In this document: positions 1 to 12,232 of the stretch, piece after piece
How positions within the stretch are numbered: position 1 is the first letter of the stretch
Layout of the letters: each line of letters opens with the position of its first letter
From: Agapanthus africanus
Taxonomy: Eukaryota > Streptophyta > Magnoliopsida > Asparagales > Amaryllidaceae
NCBI GenBank assembly: GCA_030015575.1
Contig: CM057338.1
Coordinates: forward strand, 775,323,864 to 775,387,863
Direction: 5' to 3'
Length of the DNA: 64,000 nt
The notes under the pieces: model-generated
Seen by the model: the letters and a program-made list of their open reading frames with translations, nothing else
Told to the model about the DNA's origin: nothing
Database searches by the model: none
Position numbers and translations under genes: made by a program

Positions 1-313
1 CTAGCAAGCCAAGTGTTCTAGTTTCTTCTAGTTTGAAGTAGAAGCCAAAAGGTAGAAGTTTTCGGGTGGATCCATCTTCGGCGCGAAGAGACGACGAGGT
101 GAGGCCGATCCGACCACCGCAAGGAGTTGAAGACGAAGGAGTTCAAGTTAAGGTATAACCCCCTAACCGAGTAGGTAAAACTCCTAGTTAGGTTGTTAGA
201 TAGTTGTTTAACAAAAATCCGTATTTTGAGTCCATGTTACCACCCTAGAAAAAATCGTTTTTCACCATTTTCCGCAACCCCAAAGAATCGGGGAAGGGTA
301 ACGTGGACTTACA
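1..313 (+). repeat. Element A 5' LTR, 3' end only
   Basis: Matches 18585-18897, the end of A's 3' LTR, over the same length with about nine differences, and is followed at once by the PBS. The remaining ~1.8 kb of this LTR lies left of the window. Confidence 0.95.
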
Positions 314-314
314 G

Positions 315-326
315 TGGTATCAGAGC
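315..326 (+). other. Element A primer binding site (tRNA-iMet)
   Basis: The 12-mer tggtatcagagc, complementary to the 3' end of plant initiator tRNA-Met, starts one base after the LTR terminus. This fixes the LTR end and the + orientation of A. Confidence 0.95.
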
Positions 327-520
327 CTAGTTAAACACTATCTAATATGTTAGTAAAGTAACTAGAAGTTTGGTCGGAGAAAAAGTCATGAAACACGCCC
401 GAAAAGTATAGTTTCTGCCGATTTTTTCTATTGTTCAAAAAATAATAAATCTTACACTAAAAATCGGCTCAGGCTTTTTAAAACACACTGTAGAAAATTG
501 GTCCAGGGACGCGGTCAAAG

Positions 521-582
521 CGCCGCGGAACCGCGGCGGAGCATTCTCCCGCCGCGGATCCGCGGCCGAGTTGACTCGGCCG
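521..582 (+). repeat. Cluster of three perfect GC-rich palindromes in the A leader
   Basis: Read directly: 521-538 is an 8-bp CCGCGG-containing stem with an AA centre; 551-566 is a 16-nt perfect palindrome; 563-582 is an 8-bp perfect stem (CGGCCGAG) around a TTGA loop. The last two overlap, so they are alternative folds. The DNA around them is AT-rich. A role in RNA dimerisation, packaging or translation control is only an inference. Confidence 0.85.
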
Positions 583-1335
583 TGGGCGAAGTTTCTTGCA
601 GTGTGTTCAGAGGGGTGTTTTGGGATTTTTACAATATGTTTTTTCTGCCCAGATTTTCCAGAAAGCAAAATTTGTTTTTGGGGATTAAAAATCCGTATTT
701 TGATCGAACTTCTAAAGACTTAAGCTAACGGGTAAATTTCTGTGATGTGATATATGTATTGAACGTCTGCTAATCGCTATACGTCGATTAGTGGGGGTTA
801 TACATATCTGTGATCTGTAATATTGATGGTATGTGTATATGAATTCATTGGATTGTCGAGGGTGAATAGCCGGGGGTTGTGAGATGAGAGTTTTCTTTTT
901 CTTACAATTCATGTAAATTTGTAATTGATGTAATATTATTTATATGGCCGCACAACCGGGATGAGGTTCTAGCCGTCATTGTATAATTTCTTTTACTGTT
1001 TTTGTTCCTAGGATAGACCCATGGAAGGGGTGCACAAACTACCGGGTACCTTGAAGTGCTGAGTGGCCTACTCACGTCGTTGAGGGAGGTTGCTTTGCTT
1101 CGGGTATTTGGCGGGTAGTTTGCCGTACCCGTAGGGGTCTAGGGTGGGGTATGGCTATTCACCGCGACTGTGTAATCCGCTTTCCGTTACAGGCTCGTAC
1201 GGAATGCGGATTCCTAGTATATCCAATATGTTCATCTGTGATCTGGAATGGCTATCATTTCTATATATCTATATATGATATCTATTTAGGCGTTGCTTAT
1301 GTTTTGCATCCGCACTAGTCCAGCCCCCGCTCTGT

Positions 1336-1356
1336 CGTTAGTTAAGTAACCTAACG
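1336..1356 (+). repeat. Short hairpin in the A leader
   Basis: CGTTAG and CTAACG form a 6-bp stem with a 9-nt loop. Similar stem-loops, in the matching leader region and on the opposite strand, lie at 8034-8054 (element B) and 55481-55500 (element I). Confidence 0.7.
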
Positions 1357-1680
1357 GGTAATGACGGGGCCCCGTGGCGAATGCGGATGGCATAAGCGTA
1401 CGTCATATTTTGGTTGTTTTCTGCAATGGTAGGCTTAAATGATGGGACGCATTAAAAATTAATGCAAGAAAATAAACCAAAGTAAAGTCGTTGGAACAAT
1501 TTCAAAACCCACTCGGTTTCTTTTCAAAAACCAACTTTTAAACGCGGAGCTTAAGCCACTCCTTTTAAAAGCTATCTCGTTCCATCGATTATATCAAGTT
1601 CATTACGTTCACGGTTTCCCCAAAACCATTCGCAGCCCTCCATCGTTTCACATGGATGGTCAATAGTATTCAAGCTATGT

Positions 1681-1792
1681 TTGTTGGCCAAAGTCAAGGC
1701 ATAATGATTGGTAGCTATTGGGTATTCATGTGCAGCATAGATAGATGTGTTGGTTTGGGACAGTCGTACTGCCTTGTTGGCCAAAGTCAAGG
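1681..1792 (+). repeat. First two copies of the 19-nt leader motif in A
   Basis: TTGTTGGCCAAAGTCAAGG occurs identically at 1681-1699 and 1774-1792; a third copy is at 12303-12321 beyond the inserted element B. Without B and one TSD copy the starts are 93 and 85 bp apart. Confidence 0.9.
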
Positions 1793-1793
1793 A
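1789..1793. repeat. Target-site duplication of element B (left copy)
   Basis: Left flank aagga; right flank at 12233-12237 is aaggg, a 5-bp duplication with one mismatch. The flanks are A's leader on both sides. Confidence 0.75.
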
Positions 1794-4035
1794 TGTAGGG
1801 TTCCTAGGCATCCCAAGGAGGTCTCACAAGGCATCGAACATGCCATATTAAAATTTTACGGTGCCTACAAACCCTAAACTACGGATCGTTTGCTAGATTT
1901 CTAGGCGAACATAGAACTAGTTAACACTTAACTAATGAGAAAACGGAAATACAACCTTTGTAGATCCGGTGCTCCACCTCCATAGCTCCGCAACGAAGTC
2001 CTCTCCGCTGTCCAAGTCAAATCCGGGCTCTAGGATCGGCTTCGTCGGAGAATGGGCAAGCTAGGTCGTCGATGTCCATGCCGAAGATGATCTACGTCGA
2101 GGCATCGCTAAATCAAGCTCCGACTTCACCAAGTCAAGAAACTTGTGAAGTAAACACACTCTACTACATGGCAAGAGGTAGAGGATGAAGAAATAGGAAG
2201 TGGGTTAACTTTAGAATTGGATTTCTCACTCAAAAATATCAATCACCATTGATGAGGTAAGCTTTTCTTCATGAAGTCAAGGAAGAAGAAGAAGAAAGCT
2301 TATCCAAAGTTATGATAAGTTAAAAGAATAAGAAAAGAAAATGAATTCTTATCATAATTTTAACTAGAGTCAAGTGTAGAGAATGAATCATGGTTAGTGG
2401 GAATGGTTAGGGTTAAGGATGAGATAAGAATGGTTGACTTGAACAAAGCTTCATGAAGCTTCAACTAAAGAACAAAATTAGCCACCATTCTTTTCTCTTT
2501 TCTTTTATTCATTTATCAAAACTAAAAAGGATAATTAAATAAGATAAATGAATAATAAATAATAAACCCTAACCATTTCATTAACCAAGGTTTAATCTTT
2601 ACACTTGAACCCTAGCATGACATGTATCATCAAACATGATACAATCAAGTGCACAAAAGTATATCGCATATACAATGCGCACATCCGAGTGAGAAAATCC
2701 ATCTTAAGTGAACCGATACTAGTTAACGCAAAGTAATATATCAAATATATAATTATGCATTAAATCATTAAATCAACTCTTGATTTAACGATCCGGTCAT
2801 ATCGCATATAACCGGCTAGTATCCAATGTATCGGCTTATCGAATCAATCCATGATTCGATAACTAGGGTATATCGCATATAACCTAATCGATACATTCAT
2901 CGTGAGAATGGAATACGGTATCACATACACGCATTATTCTCGGTCCCGCACATATCTCATATGCGCTCCTATTTCGTTTCGCTTGAGCCAGGAAACCTCT
3001 GTGTAGGACTCTAAAGACTCGTCAATACGCCGGCAGCAGATGATGATCATATCAAACACCCACAAGCCGCAAGCGGTCTGCTAAACGTAACGGCCACCCG
3101 GGTATTGAGCGATCTGAAGATCGACGAGCAAGCCCGCTCACACTCCAGTGAATCCGACCAGTAACACTACCGTACAGTCCGGTCTGATCGTCTGATATGT
3201 CGCATATCTCGCCTAGGGGTGGTAAACGTCAGACCCCAATAGCTCAATAAGTCGTGTCGATATGAGGTCTATAACTATTCGAGAAACTACTGGTAACACT
3301 TACCAGTAAATCTCAGCAACCCTGGCTAGGGATTTCCTGTTATAGCCAATCGAACACAACGCAACATCAACCCCCATATACCGGGAGAGACGAATCCCTT
3401 CCTATCGCTCATTGCCTCCATGTGACTCGGGACTGTACCCAAAAACCACCGTTTTGCACGCCCTCTTGGACGTGGTAAGATGGAAATCAAAGCACAGTGG
3501 GAACCACACAAGACTCTATGACGATCTCGGGTCAACAGACTACTCTGTACCAGTGTCACCAGAGAACTGCCATCTGACGTGAGGTATAATACCATCTGGG
3601 AGTTCTCGGCGAGTCCGTCCAGTGTACCCAGTCTCTACTGAGCACCCGTATATCATCTCTGATGTCAAACACCGATGGATATGGGATCATCCATCGCCCA
3701 TCTGTATGGGTCAAGAAGGTATACGCTAGTCTACTCTGGTATATCGATGCCCCGTCTCGATACACCCACGACTAGGGACTTTGAAGGATGTACTTATGGA
3801 CTACCATGTCCCCACTAGTATGATCCGCATCATAGTCCAGGTAGTCAAGCACAGATCCTAAGGGCTTTACCAACATGTAACAGAGAGACAATCAACATAC
3901 ACGTTAAGGTAAAGGGTAACCAGATAGCATACTATCATGTCGAGTAAGAAAGTCCTCCCTATATATGTCCCAGCATCCACTACAATATACATCCTATGTA
4001 CAGTAATGGCCTCTAGGGCATACATATAACTAACA
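1794..4035 (-). repeat. Element B 3' LTR
   Basis: 2242 bp, TG...CA, matching 9991-12232 almost base for base. Holds three exact copies of TATCGCATATA (2662, 2800, 2871). Confidence 0.95.
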
Positions 4036-4050
4036 ATCTCCCACTTGCAC
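4036..4050 (-). other. Element B polypurine tract
   Basis: atctcccacttgcac next to the LTR; on the element strand this is a purine-rich gtgcaagtgggagat, the same form as in elements A, H and I. Confidence 0.85.
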
Positions 4051-4619
4051 TAGGGCCATCTGTAGCAGTGGTTGCAGTATCTCATACTCAACCATCCCAT
4101 AAAAGTCTCTCTCTGGGAACAGGCCTTTGTGAGTGGATCCGCTATGTTGTCCTCTGAGTCTACTCTCCTAACCTCGATCTCCCTGGAGATCAACCATCTC
4201 CATGATCAGGTGATACTGCCTTAGAATATGTCTGGATCACTGATGGGACCTGCGTTCCTTGGCATAAGCCACAACTCCATTGTCACACAATGGGAGGAAC
4301 ATAGTTCATCTCATGAACCAATATACACCCAAACAGCCTCTTTGGTAGTATCTCAAGTAGCGATGTATCCTGCCTTTATCGTCTAGTATGTCACGGTATC
4401 CAGCTTGGAACTCTTCCAACATACCGTCCCTTTACTGAGGGTAAAGACAATGCCTGTGACTGACATTCAGTCGTCCTTATCACCCTGGAACCCTTCCAGT
4501 GATTCTCCCCAGGATCGGTTGATACCGTCTCACTACATCTAGTGAGAATTCTAACATCCATTTAGATCTATCTCATAGATCCAAAATCCAGGATTTAGTA
4601 GGTATCACTTTGATCCTAA

Positions 4620-5114
4620 GTGGAGAATCATTGTGATAAGCGGAGATTGATCGAGCGTAGCATAGGAAACTCCTTCCCTATCAAGAGTATGTCATCCACG
4701 TACTCTACGAGGATCGTCACCATACTCCCTACTACCTTTTTGTTTATACAAGGTTCATCTACCATTTTGATGATGTCAAACTCTTTGACTAATTCATCAA
4801 AACAGATGTTCCAACTCCGCGATGCCTGCTTTATCCTATAAAGCATCTTGCACACGTTTCCGCTGCTCCCATTGTCTACGAAGCCCTCTGGCTGTGTACT
4901 TATAGACGCTCTCTTCTAAATCATCATTTAGAAAAGCAGTCAAGACACCCAACCACCAGATATCGCAGTCATGGTATGTAGCCGTGGCAAGTAGGATCTG
5001 GATGGACTTAAGCATAGTCACTTGAAAAGGTTTCATCATGATCCACGCCTGGTCGATGACGAAAACCTTTAACAAGTCTAGCTTTGAAAGTCTCAACCTT
5101 TCCATGTACACCAA
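4620..5114 (-). pseudogene. Element B reverse-transcriptase remnant
   Basis: On the reverse strand short open stretches show hallmarks of a copia RT, such as IKQASRSWNICFDE and EYVDDILLIG with the YVDD catalytic box, close to the intact-looking RT of elements A and H. The region is heavily broken. Around it (4051-4619 and 5115-6544) only weak pol-like sequence is seen. Confidence 0.8.
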
Positions 5115-6544
5115 GTAATCTTCTCAAGATATACTTACTCCTGATGGGGATTTAACCCTTCAGATATAGCAACCAAAGTCCATACTTTGTTGGTGTATAA
5201 GGATTCCATCTCAGATCGATAAGCATCCAGCCATTCTTACAGAGTCTTACTCCTGATGGCCAGCTCGAAACTAGTTGGGTCATCATCTCATGATGCAATC
5301 CTCGCTCCCATTGTCATAGAGAAACTGAAGTATCTCTCAGGTGGGTGAGGAACCCTACTAGATCGGCGGAGAGGCTGAGGTTCGTTGGTATCTACTGAAT
5401 ACTTTGGTTCTATCAAATCATCAGCTGTAGTTTGTATAGCTGGAACCTTTCCAGTTCTACATTACAGTCCTTGCCTCGAACTTGTCCGGATTTTGTTTTT
5501 AGACATAGGCCGGGCAACCCCAAATCTTAACTAACTTAAGATATGGGCTCTTCCCTTTCCATATCACATATGAAGTGGTAGGCAACTGATTTGATTCGAA
5601 CTCTACTCAATAGGTATGCAGCTTCTCAAGTGCATAACTCCCAAAAAGGAAATAGGTAACTCAGTAGTACTCATCATAGAGCACACCTTATTAAATAGGG
5701 TGTATCTGCTCCGCCCCGATATACCATCGTGCTATGGTGTATACGGAGGAGTAATGCCGAGAGAGAATCTCATTCTCCTTTAGAATAATCCAGGATTTTC
5801 GTGCTCAAGTATTCTCCTCCCTGATCTCATCATAGGACATAATACTTATACCCTTATATCTGGTTCTCTACTTCTCGCTTATATTCTGTGAATATCTCAA
5901 AAGGCTCGGACTCATGTTTCAATAGGAACATATGTCTGAATCTTGAGAGATTATCAGAGAATGTAATGAAGTACAAAGAACCAGTCCTGGCATGTGTAGA
6001 CAGGGGACCTTACATACATCAACATGTATCATCCCAAGAGTTCACTAACTCTTTCTCTGTTTCCAATAAACAGAGCTGGTGTCATTATATCTTTGTGACA
6101 TGACTAGCGAGTTTCACAAGATGTAAATTCAAACTGATTTAAATATGCATCTTTATGTAACTCTAGCCAGTCGGGTCGCATTGATCTGACCTAGTCTACA
6201 ATACCTTAAGAAGGATCCGTTCATTTCTGAACTCTTCCTCTTATGTGTGTTCCATATACAAAGAACCGTAGTTTGATTTAGAACATCAACGCTTTTAGAT
6301 AACGTGCCTGAACTGATCAACTTTTGATATAGGAAATGTTCAAAACATTATCCAACAATACAAAATTTTATCATTTCTTTACTGATAAAGAGACTGATAT
6401 GATTTTGTATATCAGGTTCGGTATCTAATAACATTCGTTCAGAATCAATGTATTTTTAATACAGGGTGACAGTGACCAACAGACTTGGCTGCAACTCTTG
6501 CCCCGTTTTCTGCCTCATGAAACTTATCACCCGTTCTCAGTTCT

Positions 6545-6802
6545 CTACCTATCTGTAGCCCTATGTAACAGATTACATATCTGGGATCCTGATCCAGTAT
6601 CATATACCCAGGACGTAAAGGATACTGAGAAACAGTTCTGTATAATGAACAAACCCGAAGATGATGCATCAACATGCACTCTCTTCGTTTGGGCGGCACG
6701 GGAAATCTGGTATTCCCCAATTTCCTGCTCTGTCTTATAACAATTATAAGTTGGAGCGGGACCAACGTTCCCCAGCTCAGTATAACAAGCGGGTTCGGTC
6801 AA
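6545..6802 (-). pseudogene. Element B protease remnant
   Basis: A reverse-strand open stretch contains SWVYDTGSGSQICN, matching the copia aspartic-protease motif of element A (SWVLDTGLGSHICN). No clear gag or integrase was recognised near it. Confidence 0.65.
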
Positions 6803-7285
6803 TAATCCGTATTATTATCTTGATTAAGGCGTGATATGGTCGCTACCTGGAGAGAGAGAGAAGAAAACACTCAGCGTGCGCTCTTGCAAGAATAGATTGG
6901 TTATTATTTTATCTAATCAGGATGGCTCCCACTGCTTTTTATCAAATCTTCCTTCAAACCCTAAAAGGAAAGACTAGCCGGGATTAATTACACACTACAA
7001 GTTCGCCAATCTTTCAGCCAGGCCAGTGTCGGTACTTTGAGGGAGGTCCCCCGTGCTTTCGCACGAACCTAATTACTGTAAACCTCGTTTTCCCAGAGGC
7101 GTAACCCCGTTGACACCTTTCTAGACACCTACTTGATCGGCTAATTGTAATGTATAAAACTCTCCCAGGAGTAACTCTTACTCGCAGCGGGTATCGGGAT
7201 CCAACTATCTCATAGAAGGTATGCAATCTCATTGCAAATTTCAACACTTGAAATTCCCGATAATATTTTGCCCCATGCGATCTAT

Positions 7286-7480
7286 GACCTTGACTGAGTC
7301 AATAAACCATAGACCGCAAGTAAAGTTCAACCCGTCATTTCTCGATTGAATTAAACCCACCCGCACGACCCTTGACTGAGTCAACAAGGCCGCACGACTA
7401 CCCTAATCCAATCGCATTATATGCTTTGCAGATAAGCAATAATCAGCTACCGCACACTACGCCTTGACTGAGTCAACAAA
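7286..7480 (-). repeat. Triplet leader motif in element B
   Basis: CCTTGACTGAGTCAA occurs at three places (starting near 7287, 7371 and 7462), spaced about 80-95 bp like the motif in A. TTGACTGAGTCAA is a 13-nt odd palindrome. On the element strand it contains TGACTCA, a bZIP/GCN4-type site, and two inverted W-box cores. Confidence 0.85.
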
Positions 7481-7624
7481 CGCAGCACGAATACTAACTA
7501 GTACCTATCTGAAATGACGGAGGGCTACGACAGGTTTTTACGAAAACCTTTTGCGTAATGAACTTTATATCGTTGTAGAATCAAATGAATTTTGAAATGG
7601 AGTGCTTTTGAGGCTTTTCTAGTT

Positions 7625-7869
7625 TTGCTAAAGGAGTCACTCCCGGTGAAGGGATCGTCGGTCCTTTCCTCGTCGAATGAGGTGCGGGATATATCATATA
7701 TATCACTGTGCAAAGCAAAAACGCTTAAAAGCAATCAAAAGACAAACCGAGTGTGTAGCATCTGCCAGTTATTGCTAAAGGAGTCACTCCCGGTGAAGGG
7801 ATCTCGGTCCTTTCCTCATCGAATAAGGTGCAGGATATATCGCATATACCGCTGTGCAAAGCAAGAACT
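7625..7869 (-). repeat. Two-copy ~97-bp repeat in the B leader
   Basis: Two closely similar copies start at 7625 and 7772 (147 bp apart), each with ttgctaaaggagtcactcc and ending in gtgcaaagca. Element I has a single diverged copy near 55189-55285, so the doubling looks specific to B. Confidence 0.85.
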
Positions 7870-8033
7870 GTAGCTACCTGTTTTATTTTGAAATTCGATT
7901 CTACAACATCTTAGGTTTCTTTTATTTCATTAATCACATTAATGAAGTCCCATCATTTAAGTACCTAATCATCACAGATAAATACGACGTACACTTATGC
8001 CATCCGCATTCGCCTCGATGTCCCCTCGTGCAC

Positions 8034-8054
8034 CGTTAGGTTAGGTAACTAACG
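8034..8054 (-). repeat. Leader hairpin of element B
   Basis: CGTTAG/CTAACG stem with a 9-nt loop, equivalent to A 1336-1356. Confidence 0.7.
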
Positions 8055-9978
8055 ACAGAGCAGGGCAGGGCTAGCGCGGGTGTAAAACATAAGCAACGTC
8101 TATATAATATATCATATATACTATATAAAGTATCTATCACAGAACATCACATGATCGCATCACAGATAAAGCACAGCAGAAGAAACATATGAAATATTGG
8201 ATATACTAGGACGTCCGTGTTTTCAATACGAGCCAGTATAAAACACGGATTCCACGGTCGTGATGAATAGCCAAACCCACACCCCTAGACCCCTACGAGA
8301 GCGGCAAGCAACCCAACCAATTCTAGAGTTAGGAGACCTGGACTCGACTCCTCGAGTTGGTCTCCCACTGGACTCCAGAACCCGGTTACTTGTGCCCTCC
8401 TCCTTGGGTCTATCCTAGTGCGGAAAAGTAAATAATATACAACAGGTGACAACTTCCGCAACCTGGAAGCGCCCCAATAAAAGAATATTACATACAAGTT
8501 TTTACATGAATGAAAATGAAAAACACTCATCTCACATAAAAACCCCCGGCTATTCAAACACGACGATCCAATATAACATATCCAGCAACACATAACATCA
8601 CATGTCATCATCGTAAGTAAATATGCGCATCCCAATTGTCGTTGAAATATAGCAACGAAACCGGCGATATCACATATTACACTTACGGTCACAGAAAAGA
8701 AAGTGTAAAACTACAACAGTTGGAATCCGCAACCACCTCAGACATCGCATGCCTGACCAAATGAATTCCTTAGACATCGCATGCCTAACAATTATAAACC
8801 CCGCATTTTAGTCTCAAAATCGAAAACACTTTTCAATATCAAGTCGGGCAATTCAACAGGATTCCCGACATCCTGATCGAATGCTCGTCGCAAACTTCTG
8901 TAGACGGCCGCACCCCTGATACCGTCGACGAAGTGCACCAAGGCGGAACACCGCTACCGCGAGCACCCGTACGGATGCTTTCGGCGACGGGGTTCTCCTA
9001 CAGTCACTTGGTCGGGGCTATGGAGTGAGGCTGTCTATTAAGTTTACCCGGCGAGTATCCGCGTACGCTACGTGATTGCGACGGACTTTTGATCACATCA
9101 AAATTCCGTGGCAACCGATCAAGTGAGACTAAACTGCTGTGTTTATAACATTCATTTAGTTATCACATAACTTCTTGTGAATTCCAATTATTGTATCCCA
9201 TTCCAGATAAACAGAAAATGTTAAACTTTCCGATCGAACTATCGAACACCCAAGTTTTCCCGATACTGATCAACACATGAAACAAGTCTAACAACATTCA
9301 GTTCGTGCCTCAGTACCAACGGTCCAGCCGTAGAAGGGTCAAGCCAACGCCTCACATGTGGCACGCCGTACTGCCCCAAACCCGAAGGTTCAAAGGGCAG
9401 TTCAAGACGGTCACATAATCGAGTTAAGGTTTGTGTCTTCTAGAGGGACCATCGCGTTACTTGCACTACTTAGAACGTCGTCAAACTATGGAAAGATCCT
9501 ACACTTGGAAATTTCCCGACAGGGGAAAAGTTGGGTATTTATATCCGGTCGAACTTTTTAACATATTCTAAAATTTATCCGGAAAGCCACACAGACAAAA
9601 TTTGATAAACCCGATCGAATCATCAAAACTCCAAAACATCCCAGATTATTCAACACTTGAATAAATATTAAAAATAACCAGAGAAGTCAGCACAGGAAAA
9701 AATGAATTACTGTGCAAAAATTGTTTGATGAAGTCACAATTTTGCCGCTGATCAGCCGCACTATCCCATATTATGCCGCGGATCCGCGCAAACTTTTACT
9801 GTTCATCAAAAAAATTTTGTGCCGAAATTCTTATATTTCTCTGCTGGTTTTTCTACATATTTTTAATACTGAAAAATCACTGTTTTTAGAAAAAGTACAG
9901 AGAGCACATTTTGGAGTTGGTTTCGGGTTCGTTCCGGTTTCAAATTCCGTCTGGACTTCGCCTAAGGCTCTAGCTAGT

Positions 9979-9989
9979 CTCTGATACCA
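9979..9989 (-). other. Element B primer binding site (tRNA-iMet)
   Basis: ctctgatacca, the reverse complement of tggtatcagag, one base from the LTR start at 9991. It shows that B runs right to left. Confidence 0.92.
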
Positions 9990-9990
9990 C

Positions 9991-12232
9991 TGTAGGGTTC
10001 CTAGGCATCCCAAGGAGGTCTCACAAGGCATCGAACATGCCATATTAAAATTTTACGGCGCCTACAAACCCTAAACTACGGATCGTTTGCTAGATTTCTA
10101 GGCGAACATAGAACTAGTTAACACTTAACTAATGAGAAAACGGAAATACAACCTTTGTAGATCCGGTGCTCCACCTCCATAGCTCCGCAACGAAGTCCTC
10201 TCCGCTGTCCAAGTCAAATCCGGGCTCTAGGATCGGCTTCGTCGGAGAATGGGCAAGCTAGGTCGTCGATGTCCATGCCGAAGATGATCTACGTCGAGGC
10301 ATCGCTAAATCAAGCTCCGACTTCACCAAGTCAAGAAACTTGTGAAGTAAACACACTCTACTACTTGGCAAGAGGTAGAGGATGAAGAAATAGGAAGTGG
10401 GTTAACTTTAGAATTGGATTTCTCACTCAAAAATATCAATCACCATTGATGAGGTAAGCTTTTCTTCATGAAGTCAAGGAAGAAGAAGAAGAAAGCTTAT
10501 CCAAAGTTATGATAAGTTAAAAGAATAAGAAAAGAAAATGAATTCTTATCATAATTTTAACTAGAGTCAAGTGTAGAGAATGAATCATGGTTAGTGGGAA
10601 TGGTTAGGGTTAAGGATGAGATAAGAATGGTTGACTTGAACAAAGCTTCATGAAGCTTCAACTAAAGAACAAAATTAGCCACCATTCTTTTCTCTTTTCT
10701 TTTATTCATTTATCAAAACTAAAAAGGATAATTAAATAAGATAAATGAATAATAAATAATAAACCCTAACCATTTCATTAACCAAGGTTTAATCTTTACA
10801 CTTGAACCCTAGCATGACATGTATCATCAAACATGATACAATCAAGTGCACAAAAGTATATCGCATATACAATGCGCACATCCGAGTGAGAAAATCCATC
10901 TTAAGTGAACCGATACTAGTTAACGCAAAGTAATATATCAAATATATAATTATGCATTAAATCATTAAATCAACTCTTGATTTAACGATCCGGTCATATC
11001 GCATATAACCGGCTAGTATCCAATGTATCGGCTTATCGAATCAATCCATGATTCGATAACTAGGGTATATCGCATATAACCTAATCGATACATTCATCGT
11101 GAGAATGGAATACGGTATCACATACACGCATTATTCTCGGTCCCGCACATATCTCATATGCGCTCCTATTTCGTTTCGCTTGAGCCAGGAAACCTCTGTG
11201 TAGGACTCTAAAGACTCGTCAATACGCCGGCAGCAGATGATGATCATATCAAACACCCACAAGCCGCAAGCGGTCTGCTAAACGTAACGGCCACCCGGGT
11301 ATTGAGCGATCTGAAGATCGACGAGCAAGCCCGCTCACACTCCAGTGAATCCGACCAGTAACACTACCGTACAGTCCGGTCTGATCGTCTGATATGTCGC
11401 ATATCTCGCCTAGGGGTGGTAAACGTCAGACCCCAATAGCTCAATAAGTCGTGTCGATATGAGGTCTATAACTATTCGAGAAACTACTGGTAACACTTAC
11501 CAGTAAATCTCAGCAACCCTGGCCAGGGATTTCCTGTTATAGCCAATCGAACACAACGCAACATCAACCCCCATATACCGGGAGAGACGAATCCCTTCCT
11601 ATCGCTCATTGCCTCCATGTGACTCGGGACTGTACCCAAAAACCACCGTTTTGCATGCCCTCTTGGACGTGGTAAGATGGAAATCAAAGCACAGTGGGAA
11701 CCACACAAGACTCTATGACGATCTCGGGTCAACAGACTACTCTGTACCAGTGTCACCAGAGAACTGCCATCTGACGTGAGGTATAATACCATCTGGGAGT
11801 TCTCGGCGAGTCCGTCCAGTGTACCCAGTCTCTACTGAGCACCCGTATATCATCTCTGATGTCAAACACCAATGGATATGGGATCATCCATCGCCCATCT
11901 GTATGGGTCAAGAAGGTATACGCTAGTCTACTCTGGTATATCGATGCCCCGTCTCGATACACCCACGACTAGGGACTTTGAAGGATGTACTTATGGACTA
12001 CCATGTCCCCACTAGTATGATCCGCATCATAGTCCAGGTAGTCAAGCACAGATCCTAAGGGCTTTACCAACATGTAACAGAGAGACAATCAACATACACG
12101 TTAAGGTAAAGGGTAACCAGATAGCATACTATCATGTCGAGAAAGAAAGTCCTCCCTATATATGTCCCAGCATCCACTACAATATACATCCTATGTACAG
12201 TAATGGCCTCTAGGGCATACATATAACTAACA
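9991..12232 (-). repeat. Element B 5' LTR
   Basis: 2242 bp, the partner of 1794-4035 with about six differences by eye and no length difference. Confidence 0.95.

Larger units (their letters stand above)
327..1793 (+). other. Element A leader, first part (non-coding)
   Basis: No gene is supported here. It holds three GC-rich hairpins (521-582), a short hairpin (1336-1356) and two copies of a 19-nt motif (1681-1699, 1774-1792), then is cut by element B. The leader resumes at 12233. Confidence 0.8.
6840..9978 (-). other. Element B leader (non-coding)
   Basis: About 3.1 kb without a supported gene. It aligns in reverse orientation with parts of A's leader (12240-12800 and 1300-1700). It includes a triplet motif (7286-7480), a two-copy repeat (7625-7869), a hairpin (8034-8054) and the palindrome GCCGCGGATCCGCG (9775-9788). 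Confidence 0.75.
1794..12232 (-). mobile_element. Element B: young Angela-like copia element with a degenerate interior, inserted in A
   Basis: On the reverse strand: 5' LTR (9991-12232), PBS (9979-9989), a ~3.1-kb leader, weak protease and RT remnants, PPT (4036-4050), 3' LTR (1794-4035). The two LTRs have the same length (2242 bp) and differ at only about six sites by eye (~0.3 %, roughly 0.1 My at the grass rate). The coding part is short and heavily broken: only traces of protease and RT are recognisable and no long reading frame is left. Near-identical LTRs with so decayed an interior imply that B moved recently using proteins from another element. It is a non-autonomous fossil. Confidence 0.92.

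Noticed and set aside
3326-3765. Open frames in B's LTR, repeated at 11484-11962
   Set aside because: Present twice because of the LTR pair; no recognisable protein.
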